A stretch of DNA of 64,000 nt from assembly GCF_014649735.1 (NCBI RefSeq), contig NZ_BMTP01000006.1:1-64000 (forward strand). The letters are read 5' to 3'. Of this stretch, positions 17,457-25,510 are shown in pieces (within the stretch, counting starts at the first letter, position 1; each line of letters opens with the position of its first letter). The notes beneath the pieces were generated by a model. That model saw only the letters and a program-made list of their open reading frames with translations, made no database searches and was not told the origin of the DNA. A program made the translations under genes and the position numbers. Source of the stretch: Streptomyces lavendofoliae. Lineage in GTDB: Bacteria > Actinomycetota > Actinomycetes > Streptomycetales > Streptomycetaceae.

Positions 17457-18884
17457 TCAACGGCTCTTGTCCGGGCGGTGGACGACGAGGTCGCCGTGGG
17501 CCCGCAGAGCGGCGGCCGGGTCACCGGGTCGGCGCCCCAGGGTGGCGTCCAGGAAGGCGAGAGTGGTCGCGGCGACGACGCGCGGGCTCTTGGTGCGGCC
17601 CAGCGAGCCGACTATCGAGGGCACCGGCGGCAGGTAGAGGGGGCTGTCGGTGAAGGTGAGATGTGCGGCGCCCGGGATGGTGAGCCGGTAGCCGGTCGCG
17701 GTGCTGAGTTCGAGGACCTCGGTGAGGCGGGGCAGGTAACGCGGGTCGGTCGCCGGGGTGATGGCCTGGGTGAGCGCCAGCACCGGCTGGTGGAAGGGAC
17801 GTGGGTGGGGGTCGCGGGGGTAGCCGTCCATATCGATGACGGCGTCGAACCGGCGGTCCTGGCGGGCTGCTTGCAGAGCGGCGCCGCCGCCCAGGGAGTG
17901 GCCGGTCACCGCGGCCCGGCCGGTGTCCAGGCGTCCGGTCAGCGGGCCGTCGATCTCACCTCGGTCCAGACGGCCCAGCTGGGTGAGGACGAAGCCGAGG
18001 TCCGCGGCCCGGATTCGCGTCGTCTCGACGCTCCGCCTGGTGTCTTCGTCGTCGTCGCCGGTGGAGGTCATCCTGGTGTCGATCGTCCGGCCGTCGGCGA
18101 GGACGACGGCCGCGGAGTCGTACGGGTGGTCGAGGGCGGCGACCACATAGCCGTGGCCGGCCAGCTCCTCCGCCCAGGCGGTGTTCTGCGTGCGCACTCC
18201 GCCCAGTCCGGGGGAGAACAGCACGACCGGGAACCGTCCGCCTTCGAGGGCCACCGGGGCGTCGGGGACGGAACGGGTGCGGGCGCGCGGGACGCCGTCG
18301 ACGAGGAAGTGCGGCAGGCCGACATGGCGCGCGAGGGCGTCGGAGACGGTGCGCGCCTCGTCCTCCGTGCGGCCGAGGTACTGGGCCCGCCGCGTGCCCG
18401 CGGGGCTCTTCCGCGCGGGGTACCAGACCTGGACCACGACGGTGCGCCGGTCGTGCGGGTCGGCGGTGGCGGTCTCGGGGCGGCCCGGGTCGGTCCACTG
18501 CATCACGTGGGTGCCGACGGCGAAGCCGCCCGACGGTTCGGGGAAGACGGGTACGGGAAAGGCCCATGCGGCCGCCGGTCCCGTGGCGATCAGGGCGACA
18601 CAGGCCACCGATCCCGGCAACGCGGCCCACCACCGGGCCCGCGACGCCGGCCGGCCGGTACGCCGTCGCAGCAAGGGCGACACGGCGAAGGGCAGCGCGA
18701 AGACGGCGCCCGCCAGTACCGGCAGCATCTGCCAGCGGGTTCCCACCTGACTCAGCACGATCGCCGACAGCGCGAAACCCCCTGCCGCCGTGATCGTGAC
18801 AGGTGGGCGGGCCACGGGAGGAAGCCAGCGCGCCATCACCAGCGCGACGGCACTCAGCAGGACGAGGATTTCCAGGAGGGACAT
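17457..18884 (-). CDS. membrane-anchored lipase/PAF-acetylhydrolase-like alpha/beta-hydrolase
   Basis: A 475-residue hydrolase. Four N-terminal hydrophobic segments (about residues 3-20, 24-45, 50-70 and 85-105) anchor an extracytoplasmic catalytic domain. The nucleophile elbow is GHSLGG with Ser330; the oxyanion strand is PVVLFSPGLGGVRTQN; catalytic His408 lies in PGAAHLTFTD. This is the layout of actinobacterial PAF-acetylhydrolase/dienelactone-hydrolase-like lipases. ATG 18884 has a weak GGGG ribosome site; GTG 18911 is an alternative. Divergent from the two-component genes, sharing a 380-bp promoter region with tandem operator-like repeats. Confidence 0.82.
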   Translation of the reverse strand: MSLLEILVLLSAVALVMARWLPPVARPPVTITAAGGFALSAIVLSQVGTRWQMLPVLAGAVFALPFAVSPLLRRRTGRPASRARWWAALPGSVACVALIATGPAAAWAFPVPVFPEPSGGFAVGTHVMQWTDPGRPETATADPHDRRTVVVQVWYPARKSPAGTRRAQYLGRTEDEARTVSDALARHVGLPHFLVDGVPRARTRSVPDAPVALEGGRFPVVLFSPGLGGVRTQNTAWAEELAGHGYVVAALDHPYDSAAVVLADGRTIDTRMTSTGDDDEDTRRSVETTRIRAADLGFVLTQLGRLDRGEIDGPLTGRLDTGRAAVTGHSLGGGAALQAARQDRRFDAVIDMDGYPRDPHPRPFHQPVLALTQAITPATDPRYLPRLTEVLELSTATGYRLTIPGAAHLTFTDSPLYLPPVPSIVGSLGRTKSPRVVAATTLAFLDATLGRRPGDPAAALRAHGDLVVHRPDKSR

Positions 18885-18966
18885 GTTCGGCCCCGTGATG
18901 TTCTCGGTCACCCGGCCATCGTCGGCGCGGGATACGCGCCGCCGCATCGGCCCCCGGGCGCCGGCG

Positions 18967-19026
18967 TGTGCCACCGGAGTCGCAATCCGAGCCGGGTGCC
19001 CTGTGCGACCGGAGTGGCAATCGAGC
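18967..19026. promoter_or_regulatory. tandem operator-like repeats between hydrolase and two-component genes
   Basis: Two copies of TGTGCSACCGGAGTSGCAAT (18967-18986 and 19002-19021, S being C/G and swapped between copies) start 35 bp apart. Each contains an inverted repeat TGCSAC-N4-GTSGCA. They lie between the divergent hydrolase and sensor kinase genes, so the encoded response regulator is a candidate binder. Confidence 0.5.
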
Positions 19027-19266
19027 ACCCCGGGACGGCGGTCTCCCTGCGACCACGGGGGCAGCGGGACTCCTCCTTCGGTCGGATCCCGGCACGGTGC
19101 CATCAGCCGGTGGGCTCATGCGCTCCGCCGGACCGCGGCCTACCGTGACAGGGCCGCGGTACGTGCCGGGAGCGCGGGGCTCACGCCCCGTACCCGGACC
19201 TGACCGGGTTGTACTGGTGGTGGCCCCGGCCAGGGGAACCATGCGCTGAATCGACAGGGACGTGTG

Positions 19267-20553
19267 ATGACCGAGGCTGCCGCGGAACCCGGCACTGCCC
19301 AGCCGGTGCGCCACCGGGACCGCGGTCGGCGGACGGCGTCGGCCGTACGGCCGCCGGGGTACGCCGACCCGGCCTCCGTGCGAGCGGCGCGACTGGTGCG
19401 GGCAGCCCGGCGCCGGGCCTCCCGGCTGCCGCCGACGGTGCGGGACGCGCTGTTGCCGGCGCTGCTCCTGCTCCACATCACGACCACGCGCGCGCCGCAC
19501 GAGCTTCCGGTGGCGGTGGCCCTCACCGCCGCCCTGGCCCTGCCGCTGGTGTGGCGGCGCCGGGCCCCGCTCACGGTGTTCGGCGCCGTGGCGGCGGCGG
19601 CCTTCGTCCAGTGGCTGGTGAACGTCCCACTGCCGGCCGACATCGCCTTGCCGGCGGCTCTCTACACGGCGGCGGCGAACTCGGGCCGGCGCGGCACGCT
19701 CGTCGCCGGTGCCGTCGTGGAGGGCGGGGCCCTGCTGGCCTGCCTGCGCTGGGCGACGGAAGGCGCCTTCCTGGCCTCGTTCGTCGCGGTGACCGCGCTG
19801 GTCGTCTCCGCCGCCGTCCTGGGGGTGAACGTGCGGACCACACGCGCCTACCTCGCGGCCTCGGAGGAGCGGGCCGCGCGCCTGGAGCAGCAACAGGAGC
19901 AGCAGGCACGGCTGGCCGTCGCCGAGGAGAGGACCCGTATCGCCCGGGAGATGCACGACATCGTCACCCACAACCTGTCCGTCATGGTCGCGCTCACCGA
20001 CGCAGCCGTCTACGCACAGCACCGGTCGCCCGACAAGGCCACCGCCGTGATGCTCCAGATCTCCGAGACGGGCCGGCAGGCCCTGACCGACATGCGGCGC
20101 TCGCTGGGCGTCCTGCGGACCGACGAGCCGGACGCGGAGCGCCATCCGTTGCCCGGCATCGCGCAACTGGAGTCCCTCGCCGACCAGATGCGCGCCGCCG
20201 GGCTGCCGACCCGCGTCCGGGTCGAGGGCGGCCACACCCACATACCCGCCACCGCACAACTGACCGTCTACCGCCTGGTGCAGGAAGCCTTGACCAACAC
20301 CCTGAAGCACACTCCCACCGGCACACACGCGAAGGTGAGGGTGCGGTGCTCCGCCGAGGCCGTCACCGTGGACGTCACCGACAGCGGTCCCTGCCCGCCC
20401 CTCCCCGTCGCCGCGCCGTCCGGCCACGGCATCCCCGGCATGCGCGAGCGCTCGGCCGCCTACGGGGGGACGCTGCGGGCCGGACCGCTCCCGGGCGGCG
20501 GCTGGGGAGTCCATACCCGTCTCGACCTCGGCGGCGGAGCGACGTCCGCATGA
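19267..20553 (+). CDS. NarL-type two-component sensor histidine kinase
   Basis: A 428-residue membrane kinase. After a basic N-terminus come four or five hydrophobic segments (about residues 60-190), a short coiled coil rich in Glu/Gln (EERAARLEQQQEQQARL), the HisKA_3 dimerisation motif with phospho-acceptor His230 (REMHDIVTHNLSVM), and an HATPase domain with the N-box (QEALTNTLKHT), DSGP and GHGIPGMRER. ATG 19267 has AGGG seven bases upstream; the GTG just before it is too close. Its TGA overlaps the ATG of the response regulator. No extracytoplasmic sensor domain, so the stimulus is probably sensed in the membrane. Confidence 0.92.
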   Translation: MTEAAAEPGTAQPVRHRDRGRRTASAVRPPGYADPASVRAARLVRAARRRASRLPPTVRDALLPALLLLHITTTRAPHELPVAVALTAALALPLVWRRRAPLTVFGAVAAAAFVQWLVNVPLPADIALPAALYTAAANSGRRGTLVAGAVVEGGALLACLRWATEGAFLASFVAVTALVVSAAVLGVNVRTTRAYLAASEERAARLEQQQEQQARLAVAEERTRIAREMHDIVTHNLSVMVALTDAAVYAQHRSPDKATAVMLQISETGRQALTDMRRSLGVLRTDEPDAERHPLPGIAQLESLADQMRAAGLPTRVRVEGGHTHIPATAQLTVYRLVQEALTNTLKHTPTGTHAKVRVRCSAEAVTVDVTDSGPCPPLPVAAPSGHGIPGMRERSAAYGGTLRAGPLPGGGWGVHTRLDLGGGATSA

Positions 20554-21212
20554 CGATCCGCATCCTGATCGCCGACGACGAAGCACTGCTCCGCATGGCC
20601 TTCAGCACGGTCCTGGAGGCCCAGCCCGACATGGCGCCGGTCGGCGAGGCCGCGGACGGCGTCCAGGCGGTGCGCCTCGTCCGGGAACTGCGGCCCGACG
20701 TCGTCCTCATGGACGTCCGGATGCCCGGGACCGACGGGATCGAGGCGACCCGGCAGGTCGTCCGGATCTCCCCGCGGAGCAAGGTGTTGATCCTCACCAC
20801 CTTCGACCTCGACGCGTACGCCTTCGATGGACTCCACGCCGGAGCCTCGGGCTTTCTGCTGAAGAACACCAGGCCCGAGGAACTGCTCTCCGCGATACGC
20901 CGCGTGGCCGCGGGCGACGCGGTGGTCTCCCCGCGGGTCACCCGCCGTCTGCTGGAGAACGTCCGCCCGCACATCCCGGACGGCGGCAGCGCCGACCGTG
21001 ACGAGCGGCTGAGCCGGCTCAGCGCCCGTGAGCGCGAGGTGCTCGTCCAGGTGGGCCGCGGCCTGTCCAACGCCGAGATCGCGGCGGCCCTGCACCTCGC
21101 GGAGGCGACCGTGAAGTCCCATCTGGGGCGGATCCTGCAGAAGCTCGAACTCCGCGACCGGATACGGGCCGTGATCTTCGCCCACGAGAACCGCCTCGTG
21201 CACCCGGCATGA
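20550..21212 (+). CDS. LuxR/NarL-family response regulator
   Basis: A 220-residue DNA-binding regulator partnered with the upstream kinase. The receiver has DD at 9-10, the phospho-acceptor Asp55 (VVLMDVRMPG) and the conserved Lys in GFLLKN. The C-terminal LuxR helix-turn-helix (LSAREREVLVQVGRGLSNAEIAAALHLAEATVKSHLGRIL) is complete. ATGA overlap with the kinase gene shows coupling. The tandem repeats upstream of the kinase gene could be its own operator. Confidence 0.93.
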   Translation: MTIRILIADDEALLRMAFSTVLEAQPDMAPVGEAADGVQAVRLVRELRPDVVLMDVRMPGTDGIEATRQVVRISPRSKVLILTTFDLDAYAFDGLHAGASGFLLKNTRPEELLSAIRRVAAGDAVVSPRVTRRLLENVRPHIPDGGSADRDERLSRLSAREREVLVQVGRGLSNAEIAAALHLAEATVKSHLGRILQKLELRDRIRAVIFAHENRLVHPA

Positions 21213-21338
21213 CCCCGCCGCCCGGAGCCAACGGCGGCGGCGTCGTCCCCGGAGCCGGGCGGCACCGGCGCTGCCGCCGGGGCGCGGGGCCCGGGAACCA
21301 CGCGTCGAGGTGGCTCCCGGGCTCCTTCGTCCCACCTG

Positions 21339-23405
21339 CTACGGGGTCCAGTCCCCCAGCCAGTCCGCGACCTCCTGGGACGCGGCCTGGGAGTCGGTCA
21401 GGTGTGGCCGGTCGGTGCTCTTGGGACCGGCGCCCGGTCCGGTGTTCATGTACTCGGCGAAGCGGTCGTCCTTCCACGAGAAGCCGCCCATGTCGGTCCA
21501 CGGAGTGCGCTTGATCGCGGCGCTGAGGACCGAGTCGCGGACGGTGGCCTGGGGGTCGGCCGCCGGGTCGCCGCCGGGGTGCCAGTTCCGGCCCAGGTGG
21601 AACGACCCCGCCGCCACGTCACCGTCGACCGTGGAGCGGTGGATGAGGATGCCCTTGCGGCCGGCCGGGGTGCTCGGGGCGGTGATGTAGCCGGCCGAGG
21701 TGCCGTTCCAGCGCTTCTTGAGGGTGATGACCGACCGGTCGATCACGGCGGTGGCGCGGCCGAAGATGAAGTCGACGTTGCCGACGATGTAGGAGTTGGT
21801 GACGTGGACGCGGCCGGGCTTGTCCTTGGCCGCGGTCTCCAGCTCCAGGGTGTCCTGGTCGCCGGTGACGATGAGGCCGTCCAGCACGATCCTGTCGGCG
21901 GTCGTGAGCAGGGCGACCGCCTGGTGGCCGTTCAGGGCCTGGTTCGCGGCCTCGTCGAAGTCGTTGGAGACGGTGAGGTTGCGCAGCTGGGAGTCGTCCG
22001 ACCGGATGGCGACCGTGGCGCTGCCCGGAGTGCCGTACGTCCCGGAGCCGTCCGGCTTCCGCATCCCGGCCGCGTTGCCGTACACGATCACCGTGTCCTT
22101 GCGGCTCGTTCCCGAACCCTGGATGGTGAGGTGCGGCTTGTTCGCGGGGACGTCGACCGTCTCGCGGTACGTGCCCGGCTTCACGGAGATGACCACCCGG
22201 GAGGGGTTGCCGACGGGTACGGCGTTCACCGCGGCCTGGACCGTCCGGTACTGGCCGGTGCCGTCCTTGGCGACGGTGAGCGTCCTCGCGGCCGTGGCAC
22301 CGGCGCCGGCGGTGGCGGCGGTCGCGGTCGCGGTGCCCAGGGAACCGCGAGGCCCGGCCTGGGACTTCACCAGTGCCGGCACGGCGCCGGCCGCGTCCGG
22401 GGTGTAGCCGTAGAACTTCCTCGGGTCGAAGGCCGTGCCGCCGCCGCTCTCGTTGCGGCCCTTCGTGCCGGAGAAGATGTTGCCGCGCTGCACGAGGGCG
22501 GCGGTGGCGTCCCTGATCGCGGGGTTGTTCATGCCCTGGAAGTAGGAGTTCTCCAGCAGCATCCGGGTCTTGCCGCGGGCGTAGTTGCCGTAGGAGGACG
22601 TGACGGACGTGCCCGGGGCGTCCTCCATGAAGTTGTTGTAGAGGTGCGCGTGGGCGGCGTTGTCCGTGGACGGGTTGCGCTGCTCGGTCTCGCGGATCCA
22701 GTTGTGGTGGATCGTGATGTCGGTGACGACGTTCTGGGTCCAGCCGATGCCGAAGGCCTTGTTGGCGTTGCTCAGCCTGTTCCAGGACACCGTCACGTTC
22801 GTGCTGTCCTTGCGTACGTCGATCAGGCCGTCGGCGGTGTGCCGGAGGTCGTTGTGGTCGATCCACACATGGTGGGCGCCGTCCATCTGGATGGCGTCGA
22901 AGTCGTGCTCCTTGTCGTTCCACACGCCCTGGTAGGAGTCCCTGATCGTCAGGTTCCTGATGATCACGTTGTGCACGCCGCGGCCGAGGAAGAAGCCACC
23001 GCCGACGATGTGCCCCAGGGTCCCGGAGCCGATGATCGTCTTGTCGGAGGCGACCTTGATCTCCTTGCCCACGGGTGCCATGTCGATCGTGCCGGCGACG
23101 ACGATGACGTACGGCTCCGGAGCGGTGGCGTACTTCTCCAGGTCGGCGAGCGTCTTGACGGTGACGGTCCGGCCGCCCCGGCCGCCGTACGTGCCGTTCT
23201 GCCCGAGGGCGTCGACGGAGGCGAAGCCGTCGGCGGCGGCCGTGGCCCAGGACGGAGCGCCCGCGGCGGCGGCTCTCTCCTCCTCGCCCAGTCCGAACAC
23301 GGACCCGTACGCCAGGACTCCGGAAGCGGCCAGCGCCAGCGGCACACCGATCGCCAGGACCCTCTGGGGTTTGCGGTGACGGGCCGTGCGGCGGGTCGAA
23401 CTCAT
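21339..23405 (-). CDS. secreted pectate lyase (PL1)-pectin methylesterase (CE8) fusion
   Basis: A 688-residue exported two-enzyme protein for pectin breakdown. After a signal peptide (RRTARHRKPQRVLAIGVPLALAASGVLA split by basic residues) the PL1 beta-helix spans about 60-345: VWIDHNDL, ADGLIDVRKDSTNVTVSWNRL, HHNWIRETEQRNP with the RxP arginine, and LYNNFMED. An Ala/Thr/Gly-rich linker (about 350-375) leads to the CE8 domain: GTYRETVDV, GDQDTL, GNVDFIFGRATAVID with two catalytic Asp, and LGRNW with the conserved Arg. The methylesterase would demethylate substrate for the lyase in the same chain. Stop is 125 bp from the convergent response-regulator gene. Confidence 0.93.
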   Translation of the reverse strand: MSSTRRTARHRKPQRVLAIGVPLALAASGVLAYGSVFGLGEEERAAAAGAPSWATAAADGFASVDALGQNGTYGGRGGRTVTVKTLADLEKYATAPEPYVIVVAGTIDMAPVGKEIKVASDKTIIGSGTLGHIVGGGFFLGRGVHNVIIRNLTIRDSYQGVWNDKEHDFDAIQMDGAHHVWIDHNDLRHTADGLIDVRKDSTNVTVSWNRLSNANKAFGIGWTQNVVTDITIHHNWIRETEQRNPSTDNAAHAHLYNNFMEDAPGTSVTSSYGNYARGKTRMLLENSYFQGMNNPAIRDATAALVQRGNIFSGTKGRNESGGGTAFDPRKFYGYTPDAAGAVPALVKSQAGPRGSLGTATATAATAGAGATAARTLTVAKDGTGQYRTVQAAVNAVPVGNPSRVVISVKPGTYRETVDVPANKPHLTIQGSGTSRKDTVIVYGNAAGMRKPDGSGTYGTPGSATVAIRSDDSQLRNLTVSNDFDEAANQALNGHQAVALLTTADRIVLDGLIVTGDQDTLELETAAKDKPGRVHVTNSYIVGNVDFIFGRATAVIDRSVITLKKRWNGTSAGYITAPSTPAGRKGILIHRSTVDGDVAAGSFHLGRNWHPGGDPAADPQATVRDSVLSAAIKRTPWTDMGGFSWKDDRFAEYMNTGPGAGPKSTDRPHLTDSQAASQEVADWLGDWTP

Positions 23406-23553
23406 CTGCGGTTTCCGTTCCGTGTAGGGGGAAGAGCGACGTCTGGTTGCCGCCGGGGCCGGAAAGGTTGCCGTGCCCGTCCACGAACGGGGACGGGTTT
23501 TCGCGGGGCGGGGCCCGGGGCCTCGTACCGGGCGCCCGGTGTGCGGCAGTACG

Positions 23554-23585
23554 AGCGGCCCCGCACCCTGGGGTGCGGGGCCGCT
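23554..23585. terminator. strong hairpin terminator
   Basis: Perfect 15-bp arms 23554-23568 and 23571-23585. It lies about 115 bp downstream of the leftward small secreted protein gene (stop 23700) and upstream of the pectinase gene, so it should end that transcript before the pectinase promoter. Confidence 0.85.
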
Positions 23586-23699
23586 CCCCCGTCATCGTGC
23601 GGCCGGGCGCGCGGCGGGCCGCTCAGGACCGGGCAGGGGAAGCCGCGCCCTCACGGGTGTCCTGGCGCCCTCCGGCCGGGAGCGGCCGGCTGCGGGGCA

Positions 23700-24026
23700 T
23701 CAGCAGTCGTACGCGTACTCGGCCCTGCCGGCGGTCGAGTCCCAGGTGAAGGTGACGGTCCTCCCGGCACCGATGCTCTTGCAGGCCGGGTCCCAGGACC
23801 AGTTGACGGAGACGGTCGCGTTGATCGTCTTGTTGCAGATGTTCGTGACCCGCGCCTTGCCCTTGGCGTTGGCGGCGAGCGACGCGCAGCCCACGGACGC
23901 TGCCGCGGAGGTCTGCCCGGACGGCGCCGGGGCCGCTGCCACGGCGGGCACGATCCCGGTCGCGGCGAGTGCTCCCCCCGCGATCATCACGGTCAACGGC
24001 GTCCAGATCTTGCGGTTCCGGTACAT
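23700..24026 (-). CDS. small secreted protein with tendamistat-like cysteine spacing
   Basis: A 108-residue preprotein with a signal peptide (RNRKIW TPLTVMIAGGALAAT, cleavage near AVAAAPA). The mature part has four Cys spaced 17, 18 and 26 residues apart. Tendamistat-type alpha-amylase inhibitors of Streptomyces have 16, 18 and 28, and the surrounding strands (NKTINATVSVNW, GRTVTFTWDS) also fit that six-strand beta-sandwich. The inhibitory W-R-Y triplet expected between the first two Cys is absent. So the fold is likely, amylase inhibition less so. Start ATG 24026 follows GGGAAG closely. Sits beside the pectinase gene in the same direction. Confidence 0.65.
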   Translation of the reverse strand: MYRNRKIWTPLTVMIAGGALAATGIVPAVAAAPAPSGQTSAAASVGCASLAANAKGKARVTNICNKTINATVSVNWSWDPACKSIGAGRTVTFTWDSTAGRAEYAYDC

Positions 24027-24410
24027 CTTCCCGTTCTCCTCTCGGTCGGCCACCCCCACGGGCGGGGGCGGATTCGCCCTGCCGGGGCGACACCCAGAGC
24101 CTGTTGGCGGAGCCGGCACGGGGACAACAGGATGGGGCTGTCCGGGACGGGGACGTGGCTGTCCGGGCTGTTCAGAGCCATCCGTGGCGGGCGTCCGGGA
24201 CTGGCGCGGGCCGGGACCGGGAGGTGCGTGCCCGAGCCGCCCTGTCCCCGGCGCGGTACGGCGAAGCGGGCAGGCCCCGGCTTCGCGGGGCGGTCGGCGC
24301 GGCAGGGGGTACCCGTGGGCTCCCGACCGCGGCGCGATCCGGGGCTCGGACGGGCTGCGCTCTGCGTATCCTCCTCATGACCTGTGGGCGGCGACGGGAA
24401 GGCACGGGAA
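24027..24410. other. divergent intergenic region
   Basis: Between the leftward small secreted protein and a rightward membrane protein gene. It contains two copies of GGCTGTCCGGG (near 24137 and 24161) about 24 bp apart on the plus strand, possibly a regulatory direct repeat. No gene seen. Confidence 0.35.
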
Positions 24411-25274
24411 GTGAGCGGAAACGGGGGCGGGAGCCGCGCGCCGTGGGATTCGTACGGAGAAGGGCGGCCGACAGAGCCGGGCCGGTCACCGGTGCCCCCC
24501 GGGAGCCCGCCGCCCCACGACCCGGCGCGCCGACTGACCTTCGGACGTCTGTTCCACCCGATCGCCGTGGGACGCGCGGTGTTCACCCCCTCCAGGCCGG
24601 ACCGCGTGCACGATCCGGTCGTCAAGAGGGTGCAGGTCCTGCGGACGGTCGTCGGCCTGACCGCCGTCACGTGGATGCTGCTGTCCTACGGGCTGGCGCC
24701 GGACGCCGACGCGGTGGTGGACGACCGCTTCGGCCAGATCCGTACCACCCTCATCGTCCTGGGGGTGACGTTCCCGGTCGCCGTCGCGGCCTTCATCGTG
24801 GCGGCCCGTCCGCCCAACCGGCGCCTCTTCCTGCGCCGCGCCGGCAAGCCGGCCGGGGCGCTGCTCGCGCTGGTCGTCACGCTCGGGGTTCCGAGACTGA
24901 TCACCGGGATGGGGTACGTGAGCGAGAAGACGAACTGGACGGCGTCGGCGGGGCGGGTGGCGCTGCTGTTCGCCCTCGGTGCCTTCATGTTGTGGCTCGC
25001 CCCCTTCGCCCTCTACGGCATCGCGCAGTCGCTCGTCCACGTCTTCCGGACGGCAGACCTCCATGAGACGGTGCCTCCGCTGCTCGCGACGCTGCTGGTG
25101 TGGGAAGTCGCCCTCTTCGACGTCTTCCGGGGCGCCTACGACAGTGTGCCGCTCGGGGTGCGTGTGGCCTTCGCCCTGGGCGGCCCGCTGACGGTCACCG
25201 CCGTGGCGATGTGGGAGCTGCGGCGGCTGCGCACCCGGCACGGCATCACCCTGCGCGGGGCGTTGCTGCGCTGA
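24411..25274 (+). CDS. hypothetical six-TM membrane protein
   Basis: A 287-residue protein of unknown function. A Gly/Pro-rich hydrophilic N-terminus of about 50 residues precedes six hydrophobic segments (starting near TVVGLTAVTWMLLSYGLA, RTTLIVLGVTFPVAVAAFIV, GALLALVVTLGV, VALLFALGAFMLWLAPFALYG, PLLATLLVWEVALF and VAFALGGPLTVTAVAMW). GTG 24411 is chosen for GGGAAGG about nine bases upstream; GTG 24384 has no ribosome site. No enzymatic motif is visible. It ends before a bidirectional terminator. Confidence 0.72.
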   Translation: MSGNGGGSRAPWDSYGEGRPTEPGRSPVPPGSPPPHDPARRLTFGRLFHPIAVGRAVFTPSRPDRVHDPVVKRVQVLRTVVGLTAVTWMLLSYGLAPDADAVVDDRFGQIRTTLIVLGVTFPVAVAAFIVAARPPNRRLFLRRAGKPAGALLALVVTLGVPRLITGMGYVSEKTNWTASAGRVALLFALGAFMLWLAPFALYGIAQSLVHVFRTADLHETVPPLLATLLVWEVALFDVFRGAYDSVPLGVRVAFALGGPLTVTAVAMWELRRLRTRHGITLRGALLR

Positions 25275-25418
25275 TCCGTCGCGGTGGCGGGCACCCCCGC
25301 ACGCAGGGGGCCGTCGTTCTTCGTTGGCGACGCCGCTCCGGGTCTGCCGCGGGATCGTCCGGACACGACCGGAGTGGCCACCGCTCGGGCGGGCGGCCCC
25401 GGACGGTCCGCGTCACAC

Positions 25419-25449
25419 AGCCGCCGCCCGCTCCCCGTGGGCGGCGGCT
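25419..25449. terminator. bidirectional terminator
   Basis: AGCCGCCGCCC (25419-25429) pairs perfectly with GGGCGGCGGCT (25439-25449). It lies between the convergent membrane-protein and M16-peptidase genes. Confidence 0.85.
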
Positions 25450-25510
25450 TCCCGCGTACGGCGCCGGTCCGAACGAGCGGCGCGGTCGTGACGCGGGCCC
25501 GCGAGGGCGC

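Noticed and set aside
17956..20586. 876-codon minus-strand frame across the kinase gene
   Set aside because: Shadow of the hydrolase and kinase genes; composition is random and no domain is visible.
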